Source of the DNA: Lachnospiraceae bacterium NC2004
GTDB lineage: Bacteria; Bacillota; Clostridia; Lachnospirales; Lachnospiraceae
Length of the DNA stretch: 64,000 nt
Assembly (NCBI GenBank): GCA_000621905.1
Contig: JHXB01000001.1
Location: 434,001-498,000, forward strand
Reading direction: 5' to 3'
Shown here: piece by piece, positions 27,001 to 34,666 of the stretch
How positions within the stretch are numbered: the first letter of the stretch is position 1
Layout: each line of letters starts with the position of its first letter
Translations under genes and position numbers: made by a program
Notes under the pieces: model-generated
What the model saw: only the letters and a program-made list of their open reading frames with translations
Told to the model about the DNA's origin: nothing
The model's database searches: none

Positions 27001-29085
27001 ATGAATAGTTTATCTGTTAGTAACATGTCACAATCAGATCACAGTTTGATGAATCTTGCTGCATCAGGTAATAAAGGATTGTTTATACATTTCCTTAATG
27101 AGCAGTTAGAAGATGGTTTCTATACACTTGTTATAGATTACCTTAAGGACAATGATTTTGATTTGACGCAGATGAATGTCCCTGATGATGTCAGAGCTTC
27201 GTCTGAGAGATTATTTGCTTTACAGGAGTTTGTTAATACTTACATCAAGCAGGGAGACAAGTTTGAGATTGAAGATTGGATTGAGCCGCTTTATCGTCAT
27301 GTTTACGGTGATCATAATCCTTCTGATATCGATTCTGAGATTTCTATTGGCGGTATTTATCGCTACAGTGTATGGCTCATTTATCTCTATCAGTCAGAGC
27401 GCTTTGAAGACGCTATGCGCTTGATTGGTGAGAAGGTCGCTCCGCAGCTTATCAATGGTTATTATCAGGCTGTCGAGGAAGAGGATCGCCCTAAGAATTT
27501 TGATAAGGCTGTTATGGGATATCTTGATCTCATCAGTGTTGTTATGGATATGGATGTTACTAACCGTACCAATTCTGAGGTTTATCTCAACAACCTTGAA
27601 GTATTCTATGATTACTTAATTGAGGATGACGATGTTGCCAACGACTACAAGATTCAGTTCTCAATGGGTATGTTCAATGAATATATCAAGAATCTTAATT
27701 ACGATAAAGCATTTGAATTCTATGGTCTTAATGCTGAATATATACCTGTTGACAATCTCAAGGTATATGACAGTTTTAAAGATCTTATCAGGAATTGCGA
27801 TAACACCAGAAATACCAACGTTCTTAACAGAGCGGTAGTTACTGCTATATCTAAGCAGGAGATTTATAACAGACGTATTGATGGCCTTATTGCCGAGGTT
27901 TCTATATTTATCAAGAAAGTATGCAGATACATAGAAGACGATCCTACCATGAAGCGTAACCTCCAGATTTTAGGTACCGGATCTTCATTATCTGACAAGA
28001 GCAATATATTCGAGGGACTTTATGAGTACAATCTTGTATTCTATGAGTGCGGAATTAAAGCGGTTGTTAACCAGGATGTATCTAATCATTCATGGGAAGA
28101 GAAGTATGAGATACTTGATATGCTTTATACTACTCTTAATGTATTGTTCAACGGTGACAATGTTTACGAGCTCTCTAACAAGATTGAGCATCAGTTTGTA
28201 GAGTGTAACTGGATTGGCAATTATATCAACGGTAATCCTGCTATGCTTAAGGGTCTCTTTAGTGTAAGAGAGAAGATTAAAGCATTTAAGATTCGTAAAG
28301 ATACAATTATAGAGAAGAACAAGACCAACCTTGAGATTAAGGGAATGCTTGAAGACAGACAGAAGCATCTCGTATTTATGGCTGCAGACGATATGATTCA
28401 GAACGGCGTTGAGCACGCTAAGGTTCAGGTTATGAGCAGCTCTTACGATCCTAGAAAGATTGAGAAGCAGCTTTCTAAGACTTATGACAGCGTTGTTCTT
28501 TCTAATAAATATCAGACATCAACCAAGTCAGGCGGCTTCTTCGGAGGCGGCGGTGGCAACGATGATTTAAGGAAGCTTCTTTCAGATCCTAAGGTTGCCG
28601 ATTGTGTATATAAATCAGAGTGGCTCTGGTATCAGTATATGGAGAAGGGACAGGATGCTGCTACTAAGGAAGAGCGCACATATTCTGTTGCTTATCTTAT
28701 CAAGGCAGTCGAGAGTATACTTACCAAGTCTGCTCCTAGAGCTTCAGCTCCTTCTGGTGCTGCAAGTAACAAGAGAGTTATCGTTACCAAGACCGGTAAG
28801 GTTATTGAGCTTTCTGATGAGACCGGAGCAGGCGGAGCACCAGGCGGCAATGCATCATCTGCGCCTGATAGCAATGTTATCAGTTATATCAATAACATCG
28901 GAGATTACTTAGTAGTTAATTCACCTGAGCATACAGAGTATGTTCAGAGCTATATCAACGATCTTATCAGTACTCTAATGGATGTTAACTTTGACAAGGA
29001 TTCATTCCTTACAATCTTTGAGGCTGATGATCTTAGAAGTAAGGCATGGAAGGTTATCAAGAAACTTGAGTTTGATATGGCTTAA
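27001..29085 (+). CDS. cytoplasmic protein of unknown function, 694 residues
   Basis: I do not recognise this protein. It has no signal peptide or membrane helix. Residues 1 to about 500 are mainly helical and acidic, with aromatic-rich segments such as YRYSVWLIYLYQSERFEDAM that could be TPR-like, though no clean repeat is seen. A flexible Gly-rich link (SGGFFGGGGGNDD) lies near residue 520, then a helical block (KSEWLWYQYMEKG), then a Ser/Ala/Pro/Gly-rich linker around residues 580-625, and a final helical domain of about 65 residues. Start ATG follows AAGGAGG. It has its own promoter and leader hairpin and stands alone between terminators, which suggests independent control. Confidence 0.75.
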   Translation: MNSLSVSNMSQSDHSLMNLAASGNKGLFIHFLNEQLEDGFYTLVIDYLKDNDFDLTQMNVPDDVRASSERLFALQEFVNTYIKQGDKFEIEDWIEPLYRHVYGDHNPSDIDSEISIGGIYRYSVWLIYLYQSERFEDAMRLIGEKVAPQLINGYYQAVEEEDRPKNFDKAVMGYLDLISVVMDMDVTNRTNSEVYLNNLEVFYDYLIEDDDVANDYKIQFSMGMFNEYIKNLNYDKAFEFYGLNAEYIPVDNLKVYDSFKDLIRNCDNTRNTNVLNRAVVTAISKQEIYNRRIDGLIAEVSIFIKKVCRYIEDDPTMKRNLQILGTGSSLSDKSNIFEGLYEYNLVFYECGIKAVVNQDVSNHSWEEKYEILDMLYTTLNVLFNGDNVYELSNKIEHQFVECNWIGNYINGNPAMLKGLFSVREKIKAFKIRKDTIIEKNKTNLEIKGMLEDRQKHLVFMAADDMIQNGVEHAKVQVMSSSYDPRKIEKQLSKTYDSVVLSNKYQTSTKSGGFFGGGGGNDDLRKLLSDPKVADCVYKSEWLWYQYMEKGQDAATKEERTYSVAYLIKAVESILTKSAPRASAPSGAASNKRVIVTKTGKVIELSDETGAGGAPGGNASSAPDSNVISYINNIGDYLVVNSPEHTEYVQSYINDLISTLMDVNFDKDSFLTIFEADDLRSKAWKVIKKLEFDMA

Positions 29086-29151
29086 TTAAGCTTATCATTC
29101 ATATTAATTAAGGCGATTTACTTTTCATAATTATCATTTTTCCTTTCTTAT

Positions 29152-29192
29152 GACATACATGGCTGCACTTGTTGTGGTCATGTATGTCTTAT
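29152..29192 (+). terminator. terminator after the 694-residue protein gene
   Basis: Perfect arms GACATACATG (29152-29161) and CATGTATGTC (29179-29188) with a 17-base loop and a short T-containing tail. Confidence 0.65.
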
Positions 29193-29211
29193 TAGTTATT
29201 CGGAGGTATAT

Positions 29212-29484
29212 ATGTTAGAACGAAAGACTTTATATGTGCTTGATTATTACAAGAAGAATACTTTTATGGGCAGTGATGGACCTCTTTACTTTAGAATCTT
29301 TGGTGTCCCTGTGAGCGATGAGGATAAGACAATTAAGAATCTTACCGTAATTACATGGAAGGGACCTTTTATATTTGACAAGACTCCGGAAGAGGAGAAG
29401 AAATACAAAGATTTCCCGTATTCTGAGGAAGGAATGGAAGAAATAATAAAATATTTAGAAAATGAAAAAAATCTCTTGACATAA
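29212..29484 (+). CDS. small conserved-looking protein, 90 residues, unknown
   Basis: I do not recognise this 90-residue soluble protein. It has aromatic and mixed-charge segments (GPLYFRIFGVPVSDED, TVITWKGPFIF) suggesting a compact beta fold, then an acidic C-terminal helix (EEGMEEIIKYLENEK). A good CGGAGG site precedes ATG 29212. Codon use looks like its neighbours. The last nine bases overlap the -35 box of the downstream tRNA-Gly promoter. Confidence 0.7.
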   Translation: MLERKTLYVLDYYKKNTFMGSDGPLYFRIFGVPVSDEDKTIKNLTVITWKGPFIFDKTPEEEKKYKDFPYSEEGMEEIIKYLENEKNLLT

Positions 29485-29504
29485 ACTTCATGCTATGCTA
29501 TTAT
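29476..29504 (+). promoter_or_regulatory. promoter of tRNA-Gly, overlapping the upstream gene's end
   Basis: Consensus TTGACA (29476-29481), 17 bases, TATTAT (29499-29504). The -35 lies inside the final codons of the 90-residue protein gene. Confidence 0.85.
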
Positions 29505-29538
29505 ACATCTTGTGCTGATGAGCACAACATATTTATTA

Positions 29539-29610
29539 GCGCGAGTGGCTCAGTGGTGGAGCGTCTCCTTGCCAAGGAGAAGGTCGCGGGTTCGATCCCC
29601 GTCTCGCGCT
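29539..29610 (+). tRNA. tRNA-Gly (anticodon GCC)
   Basis: A 72-base cloverleaf. Acceptor arms GCGCGAG (29539-29545) and CTCGCGC (29603-29609) pair perfectly, with discriminator T. The anticodon stem CTCCT/AGGAG encloses TGCCA, giving GCC. The TpsiC arm shows GGGTTCGATCCCC. CCA is not encoded. A T-run directly after the 3' end probably ends the transcript. Confidence 0.97.
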
Positions 29611-29650
29611 TTTTTTGTACCCAAAAATACTTCGAAAATGCCTTGTTTCA

Positions 29651-29679
29651 TTGACTAAATATGCTAATTGTGGTATTTT
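29651..29679 (+). promoter_or_regulatory. promoter of the acyl-CoA synthetase gene
   Basis: TTGACT (29651-29656), 17 bases, TATTTT (29674-29679). A perfect short inverted repeat GTGTTAT-tc-ATAACAC follows at 29720-29735, just before the GGGAGG ribosome site. Confidence 0.6.
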
Positions 29680-29752
29680 AATATATGTGTTTAGTGCGTA
29701 AAAGCAGTAAAGTGATAAAGTGTTATTCATAACACATAATGGGAGGATTATT

Positions 29753-31387
29753 ATGCCAGTTACTGATTATCTTGAAAGGAATTGTAAACTCTACGGTGAA
29801 GAAGTGGCTTTAGTTGAGCTTAATCCTACTATGGAGGACAATAGACGTACCACATGGAAGGAATATGATCTCGTTCAGGCTACGGAGTTTCAGCCATATA
29901 GAAGAGAGATTACCTGGAGCGTATTTGATGAGAAGGCTAACAGAGTAGCCAATATGCTTTTGGAAAGAGGTGTTAAGAGAGGAGATAAGGTCGCCATATT
30001 GATGTTTAACTCGTTAGAGTGGCTCCCTATCTACTTTGGTATTTTAAAGAGTGGCGCGATTGCGGTGCCGTTTAACTTTAGATTTGATTCTAAGGAGATT
30101 GAGTATTGTGCTAATCTCGCTGAGGTCAGTGTTCTTTTCTTTGGACCTGAGTTTATTGGAAGATTGGAAACTATTGCAGATAGATTTATAAAGGGTAGAT
30201 TGCTTATTTATGTTGGCGATCATTGTCCAACATTTGCAGAGAGTTACTTAAGTCTTGTTGCTGACTGCTCTAGCAAGGCTCCTTTGGTAAGAATAGAAGA
30301 TGAGGATGATGCTGCCATCTATTTCTCATCAGGAACTACAGGATTCCCTAAGGCTATTCTTCACAATCACGAGTCGCTTTTGCAGGCTGCACAGATGGAG
30401 CAGAAACATCACAGTACAGGAAGAGACGACTGCTTCTTATGTATTCCTCCGCTTTACCACACGGGAGCTAAGTTCCATTGGATGGGAAGCTTATGTGCAG
30501 GAAGTAAGGCAGTCTTACTTAAGGGTACTAAGCCTGATGTAATATTAAAGGCAGTATCTCAGGAACATTGTACATTGGTTTGGTTACTTGTTCCTTGGGT
30601 TGAAGATATACTTGATGCTTTAGATAAGGGTGAGCTTAAGCTTAAAGATTACGATCTTGATCAGTGGAGACTTATGCATGTAGGTGCACAGCCTGTACCT
30701 CCTTCACTTATTAAGAGATGGAAGGAATATTTCCCTAAGCATGACTACGATACCAACTATGGTCTTTCTGAGTCTACAGGTCCCGGCTGTGTTCACTTGG
30801 GTGTTGAGAATATTGAGAAAGTTGGAGCTATCGGAGTTCCTGGCTATAGATGGAAATGCAAGATTGTTGACGAGAACGGTGTAACTGTATCGCAGGGCGA
30901 TGTAGGAGAGCTTTGTGTTAAGGGACCAGGAGTGATGACTTGCTACTACAACGATCCTGAGGCTACTAAGGAAGCCTTAAAGGATGGCTGGCTCTTCACA
31001 GGTGATATGGCGATGCAGGACGAGGACGGGTTCATTTATCTTGTAGACAGAAAGAAAGATGTTATTATCAGTGGTGGTGAGAACATCTATCCTGTTCAGA
31101 TTGAGAACTTCCTTACAGCTTACGATAAAGTCAAGGATGTTGCTGTTATCGGTCTTCCTGATAAGAGATTAGGTGAGATTACAGGTGCGATTGTTGCTGT
31201 TAAAGACGGCATGGAGTGTACTATAGAAGAACTTGAAGAGTATTGTCTTGATCTTCCAAGATATAAGAGACCTAAAAAATTCATTCTTGCCGATGTTCCA
31301 AGAAATGCAACAGGTAAGATTGAGAAACCTCTTCTCCGTAAACTTTATGGAGCAGAGAATCTTGTTGCCATGGAGAACAAGAGTTGA
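29753..31387 (+). CDS. AMP-forming acyl-CoA synthetase (class I adenylate-forming enzyme)
   Basis: A 544-residue enzyme that activates a carboxylic acid to an acyl-adenylate and then acyl-CoA. Core motifs are all present: AIYFSSGTTGFPKA (phosphate loop), NYGLSESTGPG, GWLFTGDM, DRKKDVIISGGENIYP, and the catalytic lysine near the C-terminus in NATGKIEKP. Length fits the CaiC/fatty-acyl ligase group. I chose ATG 29753, which follows GGGAGGATTATT; a frame from 29720 would start in the leader inverted repeat. Substrate is unknown. It is a single-gene transcript with its own promoter and terminator. Confidence 0.88.
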   Translation: MPVTDYLERNCKLYGEEVALVELNPTMEDNRRTTWKEYDLVQATEFQPYRREITWSVFDEKANRVANMLLERGVKRGDKVAILMFNSLEWLPIYFGILKSGAIAVPFNFRFDSKEIEYCANLAEVSVLFFGPEFIGRLETIADRFIKGRLLIYVGDHCPTFAESYLSLVADCSSKAPLVRIEDEDDAAIYFSSGTTGFPKAILHNHESLLQAAQMEQKHHSTGRDDCFLCIPPLYHTGAKFHWMGSLCAGSKAVLLKGTKPDVILKAVSQEHCTLVWLLVPWVEDILDALDKGELKLKDYDLDQWRLMHVGAQPVPPSLIKRWKEYFPKHDYDTNYGLSESTGPGCVHLGVENIEKVGAIGVPGYRWKCKIVDENGVTVSQGDVGELCVKGPGVMTCYYNDPEATKEALKDGWLFTGDMAMQDEDGFIYLVDRKKDVIISGGENIYPVQIENFLTAYDKVKDVAVIGLPDKRLGEITGAIVAVKDGMECTIEELEEYCLDLPRYKRPKKFILADVPRNATGKIEKPLLRKLYGAENLVAMENKS

Positions 31388-31401
31388 TTTTATGGAATAT
31401 A

Positions 31402-31430
31402 GGGGCTGACATATAGTCGGCCTCATTTTC
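31402..31430 (+). terminator. terminator after the acyl-CoA synthetase
   Basis: GGGGCTGAC (31402-31410) pairs with GTCGGCCTC (31416-31424), including two wobbles, around a 5-base loop, then ATTTTC. Confidence 0.7.
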
Positions 31431-31456
31431 TTGATGAAGAGCAAAGGTGTAAGTAT

Positions 31457-32674
31457 ATGCGCAAGTTTTTATGGTTTATACTGAAAATGTTATATGTTGT
31501 TGTGATATTTGCTATTGTTGGCGGCTCAGCAGGACTTATGGGATATCATTTTGTAAAACATTGGCAGAGTACTGAACCTAGGACTTCGTATAAAGATACT
31601 GTTGTTAAACCGCTTCACAATGATTTTAGTTTCCATACATCATTGCTCGGGTATTCTTTCATCAGAAAATCCGTCCAGGAATATCAGGAAGAGAATACCA
31701 AAGATGCTATCGTTATACCTGGCCTTTACGGTGCTAAGACTATGCGAAGCGGAGTTAAGGATATATGTACCAATATGGTTCCGCAAAGTATATGCATAGC
31801 GGAAGATTATCTGCTGATTGGTGCATATTGTAAGACCGGGCAGCATTATTCTGTTATTTATGTGCTTGATAAGGATACTAACGAGTACCTTAATACTATC
31901 ATTCTTCCGGCAAGATATCATGTGGGTGGACTTGCATATGATAGGGTTAATAAGCGTCTGTGGGTATCGGCGCATGATAAGCGTGCTCAAGTTAATGCGA
32001 TATCATATTATCGACTTATGATGTATAGTTATGATAGATATAAGAAGCCGATTAAGTTCGACTCGGTTAATGATCTTTATTCTATACCGAGGAATTCGTT
32101 TCTTGCATATTACAATTCGAGTCTTTATATTGGGTATTTTCAGGTGAAGGACAGGAGTGTATTGCAGAAGTTTGATATTGATAATAGTACAGGTGAGCTG
32201 GTCAAGGTCAACAGTGCCAAGTATCAGGAGAGTTATCATGGTAAGTTGCCGCCTACCTGTGTTATGCCGTCTAATGTATCGATAATCAACTCCAAGGCTC
32301 AGGGGGTTGCATTTTCTAAATACAGGATGTTTGTTACTGAGTCATATGGCGTTACTGAGTCTAAGTTGGCGACATTTTCAATATTGACTGATGATATAGA
32401 GAATCAGGTATACACTAACGATAATGCTATAAGTGTGATTGAGCTTCCGCAGAAGCTTGAACAGGTTACTGTTGATGGAGATGACATGTATTCAATATAT
32501 GAATCTGCTGCTTATGCATACAGATACTATTCATTTCCGAGTATAGACAGGGTTATCAAGATGAAGACTGATGATGTTATCAGGCATGGTGTTGATAAGG
32601 ATGTATTTGAACGCATAAAAGCTTCAGAAGATGCTGCGAGCAGCGAGGCAAATGAAACCGTTATAGAAAGGTAG
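31457..32674 (+). CDS. membrane-anchored extracellular protein, propeller-like, unknown
   Basis: A 405-residue protein with an N-terminal membrane helix (about residues 4-31) and no cleavage site I would trust, so probably anchored with the rest outside. The body has repeated beta-sheet signatures of a propeller: SICIAEDYLLIGAYC, YVLDKDTNEYLNTIILP, HVGGLAYDRVNKRLWVSAHD, SSLYIGYF, AQGVAFSKYRMFVTESYG. The tail is Ser/Ala/Glu-rich (SEDAASSEANE). The LtaS-like gene starts seven bases after its stop, so the two form an operon and may act together at the envelope. No enzymatic motif is visible. Confidence 0.65.
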   Translation: MRKFLWFILKMLYVVVIFAIVGGSAGLMGYHFVKHWQSTEPRTSYKDTVVKPLHNDFSFHTSLLGYSFIRKSVQEYQEENTKDAIVIPGLYGAKTMRSGVKDICTNMVPQSICIAEDYLLIGAYCKTGQHYSVIYVLDKDTNEYLNTIILPARYHVGGLAYDRVNKRLWVSAHDKRAQVNAISYYRLMMYSYDRYKKPIKFDSVNDLYSIPRNSFLAYYNSSLYIGYFQVKDRSVLQKFDIDNSTGELVKVNSAKYQESYHGKLPPTCVMPSNVSIINSKAQGVAFSKYRMFVTESYGVTESKLATFSILTDDIENQVYTNDNAISVIELPQKLEQVTVDGDDMYSIYESAAYAYRYYSFPSIDRVIKMKTDDVIRHGVDKDVFERIKASEDAASSEANETVIER

Positions 32675-32680
32675 TTACTC

Positions 32681-34534
32681 ATGAAGAGTTGTTTCAAATG
32701 GAATATACTTAGATTTGTTGTTATTTTCATATATTCTTTCTTATTCCTGGTCGGGCTTGAATATACTGCATTTAAAGATATTGAGCCTGTTGTAACCTGG
32801 TTTAAGGAGTATCCTTTATACTTTATATTGACTGCCGTTGCGATTTCGTTTTTATTTTTTGCATTTACCGCGTTATGTAACTTCTTCGTAGGTTCACTGC
32901 TTACAGGTATATTGGCATGGGTATTTGGAATGGTTAACTATTTTAAATACTCTATGCGTAAAGATTTTGTGACAGGAGACGATATATATAACTTCTTTCA
33001 TGGCAATCTTGAATTCTCCAATTCTGATATAGATTATTCCAAGCATTTGTTTTATTTTTTAGGAGCCTATATATTTCTGACTCTTATTTCATTTTTTATA
33101 AATAAGGGTTTTAACAGTGCCAGAGATTTCAAGTACCGCTGGTATATGAGAACTATCGGTATGTTTGTCGGAGTATTGCTTACCGCGTCTACCTGCTTAA
33201 TTGTTTATTTTCAGGAAAATATGAAAGATTTTATCGAAGGAAGCGAGTATATCGGCGGCAAATACGGCTTGATATTAGGCTACATTCCTTCCAACACAAT
33301 GCCTCATATGGTGATTTCTAAAGATTACAAGCCTTTGCTTAATAAGGATTATGTAAGAAAAGGACACGATAAGATTGAAGGTAATGTTGATAAGAGTAAG
33401 ACCAATGCTTTTATTAAGCCTAATGTAATAGTCATTATGAGCGAGTCTTTATATGACACCGATCATTTTGATAATGTTAAGTGTGATACGGATCCTCTAA
33501 ATAATATTCACGAGATACAGTCTAAGTACGGTGGCGGAAGCATTGAGGTAGATATATTCGGTGGCGGAACTGCCAACACCGAGTGGGAATTCTTAACAGG
33601 AATGGGACATAAGTATTTCTCGTCTAATCTTATGTATTATAAGTACGGAGATGGAAGCGTTGAGCATAAATCAATGGTTTCTTACATGAAGGATATGGGC
33701 TACCATACGGTTGCCATTCATCCTTATAAGGGCTCATTCTTTAACAGAATAGATACATACAAGAGTATGGGATTTGACGAGACATACTTTAGAGAGAATA
33801 TGACTCATACCAAGGAGCTATTCGACGTCAATATATCGGACTATGCGCTTACAGACGAGATTATAGAAAAGTACGAGAATGTCAATGCATCATCAGATGC
33901 GCCGTTCTTTAATTTCTCTATATCAGTCGGTTCACATAAGCCTTGCCTTGATTATGACGAGGGTAAGCCTTACGAATATAAGGAGCATCTTAATGTTCTT
34001 CCAAAAGAGGGCAATTTTGACACTACTTCATCAAGGGATTTAAAGAGGTATTATAACGCTGTATACGAAGCTGATGAGGCGTTTAAAGAGCTTTGTGATT
34101 ATTTTGCAAATGTCAGCGAGCCTACTGTAATTATGATGTTTGGAGATCACGCTCCGCCTTTGATGGATGAGACTTACGCTGATGCTACGATTAAGGATCT
34201 CAGTGATGAGGAGCTCTATGAGACACCGGTTGTGTGTTACAATAACTATGGACTTGATAAGTTTGAAGTTAATAGGATTAATGCCAACTATTTGACAACC
34301 GAGTTCTTTAAATACCTTGATTTTCCACTTCCTAAGGCGTTAATTTATAATGACAACCTTATGAAGTATTGGTATCAGTGTAATAACAAGAAGGTTGTTA
34401 AAGATAAAGACGGTAATGATATAATCAAGATGTCCAAAGAGATGATGAAGCTTGAGAAAGCGACTCTTTCATTATATCAGGGAGAGCTTAGGAATAAAGA
34501 GTCACTTAAGGATATTTGGGATTATAAGGAATAA
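32681..34534 (+). CDS. LtaS-like phosphoglycerol transferase / sulfatase-family membrane enzyme
   Basis: A 617-residue protein with five predicted N-terminal membrane helices (about residues 1-180) followed by an extracellular alkaline phosphatase/sulfatase fold. Family motifs are visible: PNVIVIMSESLYD (metal-binding Glu), GGGTANTEWEFLTG (the Thr nucleophile region), HPYKGSFFNR, and MMFGDHAPP (metal-binding Asp/His). LtaS-type enzymes move glycerol phosphate from phosphatidylglycerol onto lipoteichoic acid or other glycopolymers. Whether this copy makes the main polymer is not clear. Start follows AAAGG. It pairs with the upstream anchored propeller protein. Confidence 0.88.
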   Translation: MKSCFKWNILRFVVIFIYSFLFLVGLEYTAFKDIEPVVTWFKEYPLYFILTAVAISFLFFAFTALCNFFVGSLLTGILAWVFGMVNYFKYSMRKDFVTGDDIYNFFHGNLEFSNSDIDYSKHLFYFLGAYIFLTLISFFINKGFNSARDFKYRWYMRTIGMFVGVLLTASTCLIVYFQENMKDFIEGSEYIGGKYGLILGYIPSNTMPHMVISKDYKPLLNKDYVRKGHDKIEGNVDKSKTNAFIKPNVIVIMSESLYDTDHFDNVKCDTDPLNNIHEIQSKYGGGSIEVDIFGGGTANTEWEFLTGMGHKYFSSNLMYYKYGDGSVEHKSMVSYMKDMGYHTVAIHPYKGSFFNRIDTYKSMGFDETYFRENMTHTKELFDVNISDYALTDEIIEKYENVNASSDAPFFNFSISVGSHKPCLDYDEGKPYEYKEHLNVLPKEGNFDTTSSRDLKRYYNAVYEADEAFKELCDYFANVSEPTVIMMFGDHAPPLMDETYADATIKDLSDEELYETPVVCYNNYGLDKFEVNRINANYLTTEFFKYLDFPLPKALIYNDNLMKYWYQCNNKKVVKDKDGNDIIKMSKEMMKLEKATLSLYQGELRNKESLKDIWDYKE

Positions 34535-34554
34535 AATACGAATAAGAACAAAAA

Positions 34555-34588
34555 TGTCATTCTGAGGAACGTAGTGACGAAGAATCTT
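34555..34588 (+). repeat. dispersed repeat copy 6 (left arm of an inverted pair)
   Basis: TGTCATTCTGAGGAACGTAG then TGACGAAGAATCTTA. Pairs with copy 7. Confidence 0.87.
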
Positions 34589-34604
34589 ATAAATTGATAT
34601 TATA

Positions 34605-34632
34605 AAGATTCTTCGCTTCGCTCAGAATGACA
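34605..34632 (-). repeat. dispersed repeat copy 7 (right arm of the inverted pair)
   Basis: AAGATTCTTCGCTTCGCTCA then GAATGACA: a clean reverse-complement copy of the core. Confidence 0.88.
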
Positions 34633-34666
34633 TATTTTTTTATGACATATTTTTTTATATCATATT

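Larger units (their letters stand above)
34555..34640. terminator. bidirectional terminator made from two inverted repeat copies
   Basis: Copies 6 and 7 face each other with a 16-base AT-rich centre and form a stem of about 30 bp, followed by TTTTTTT on the plus strand. It lies between the convergent LtaS-like and ABC-F genes, which have no other terminator, so it most likely stops both. Confidence 0.75.

Noticed and set aside
29720-29735. Inverted repeat GTGTTAT-tc-ATAACAC as a Rex operator
   Set aside because: The half sites resemble TGTTA/TAACA, but the spacing is two bases shorter than the usual TTGTTAA-N4-TTAACAA, and it lies next to the ribosome site rather than over a promoter.
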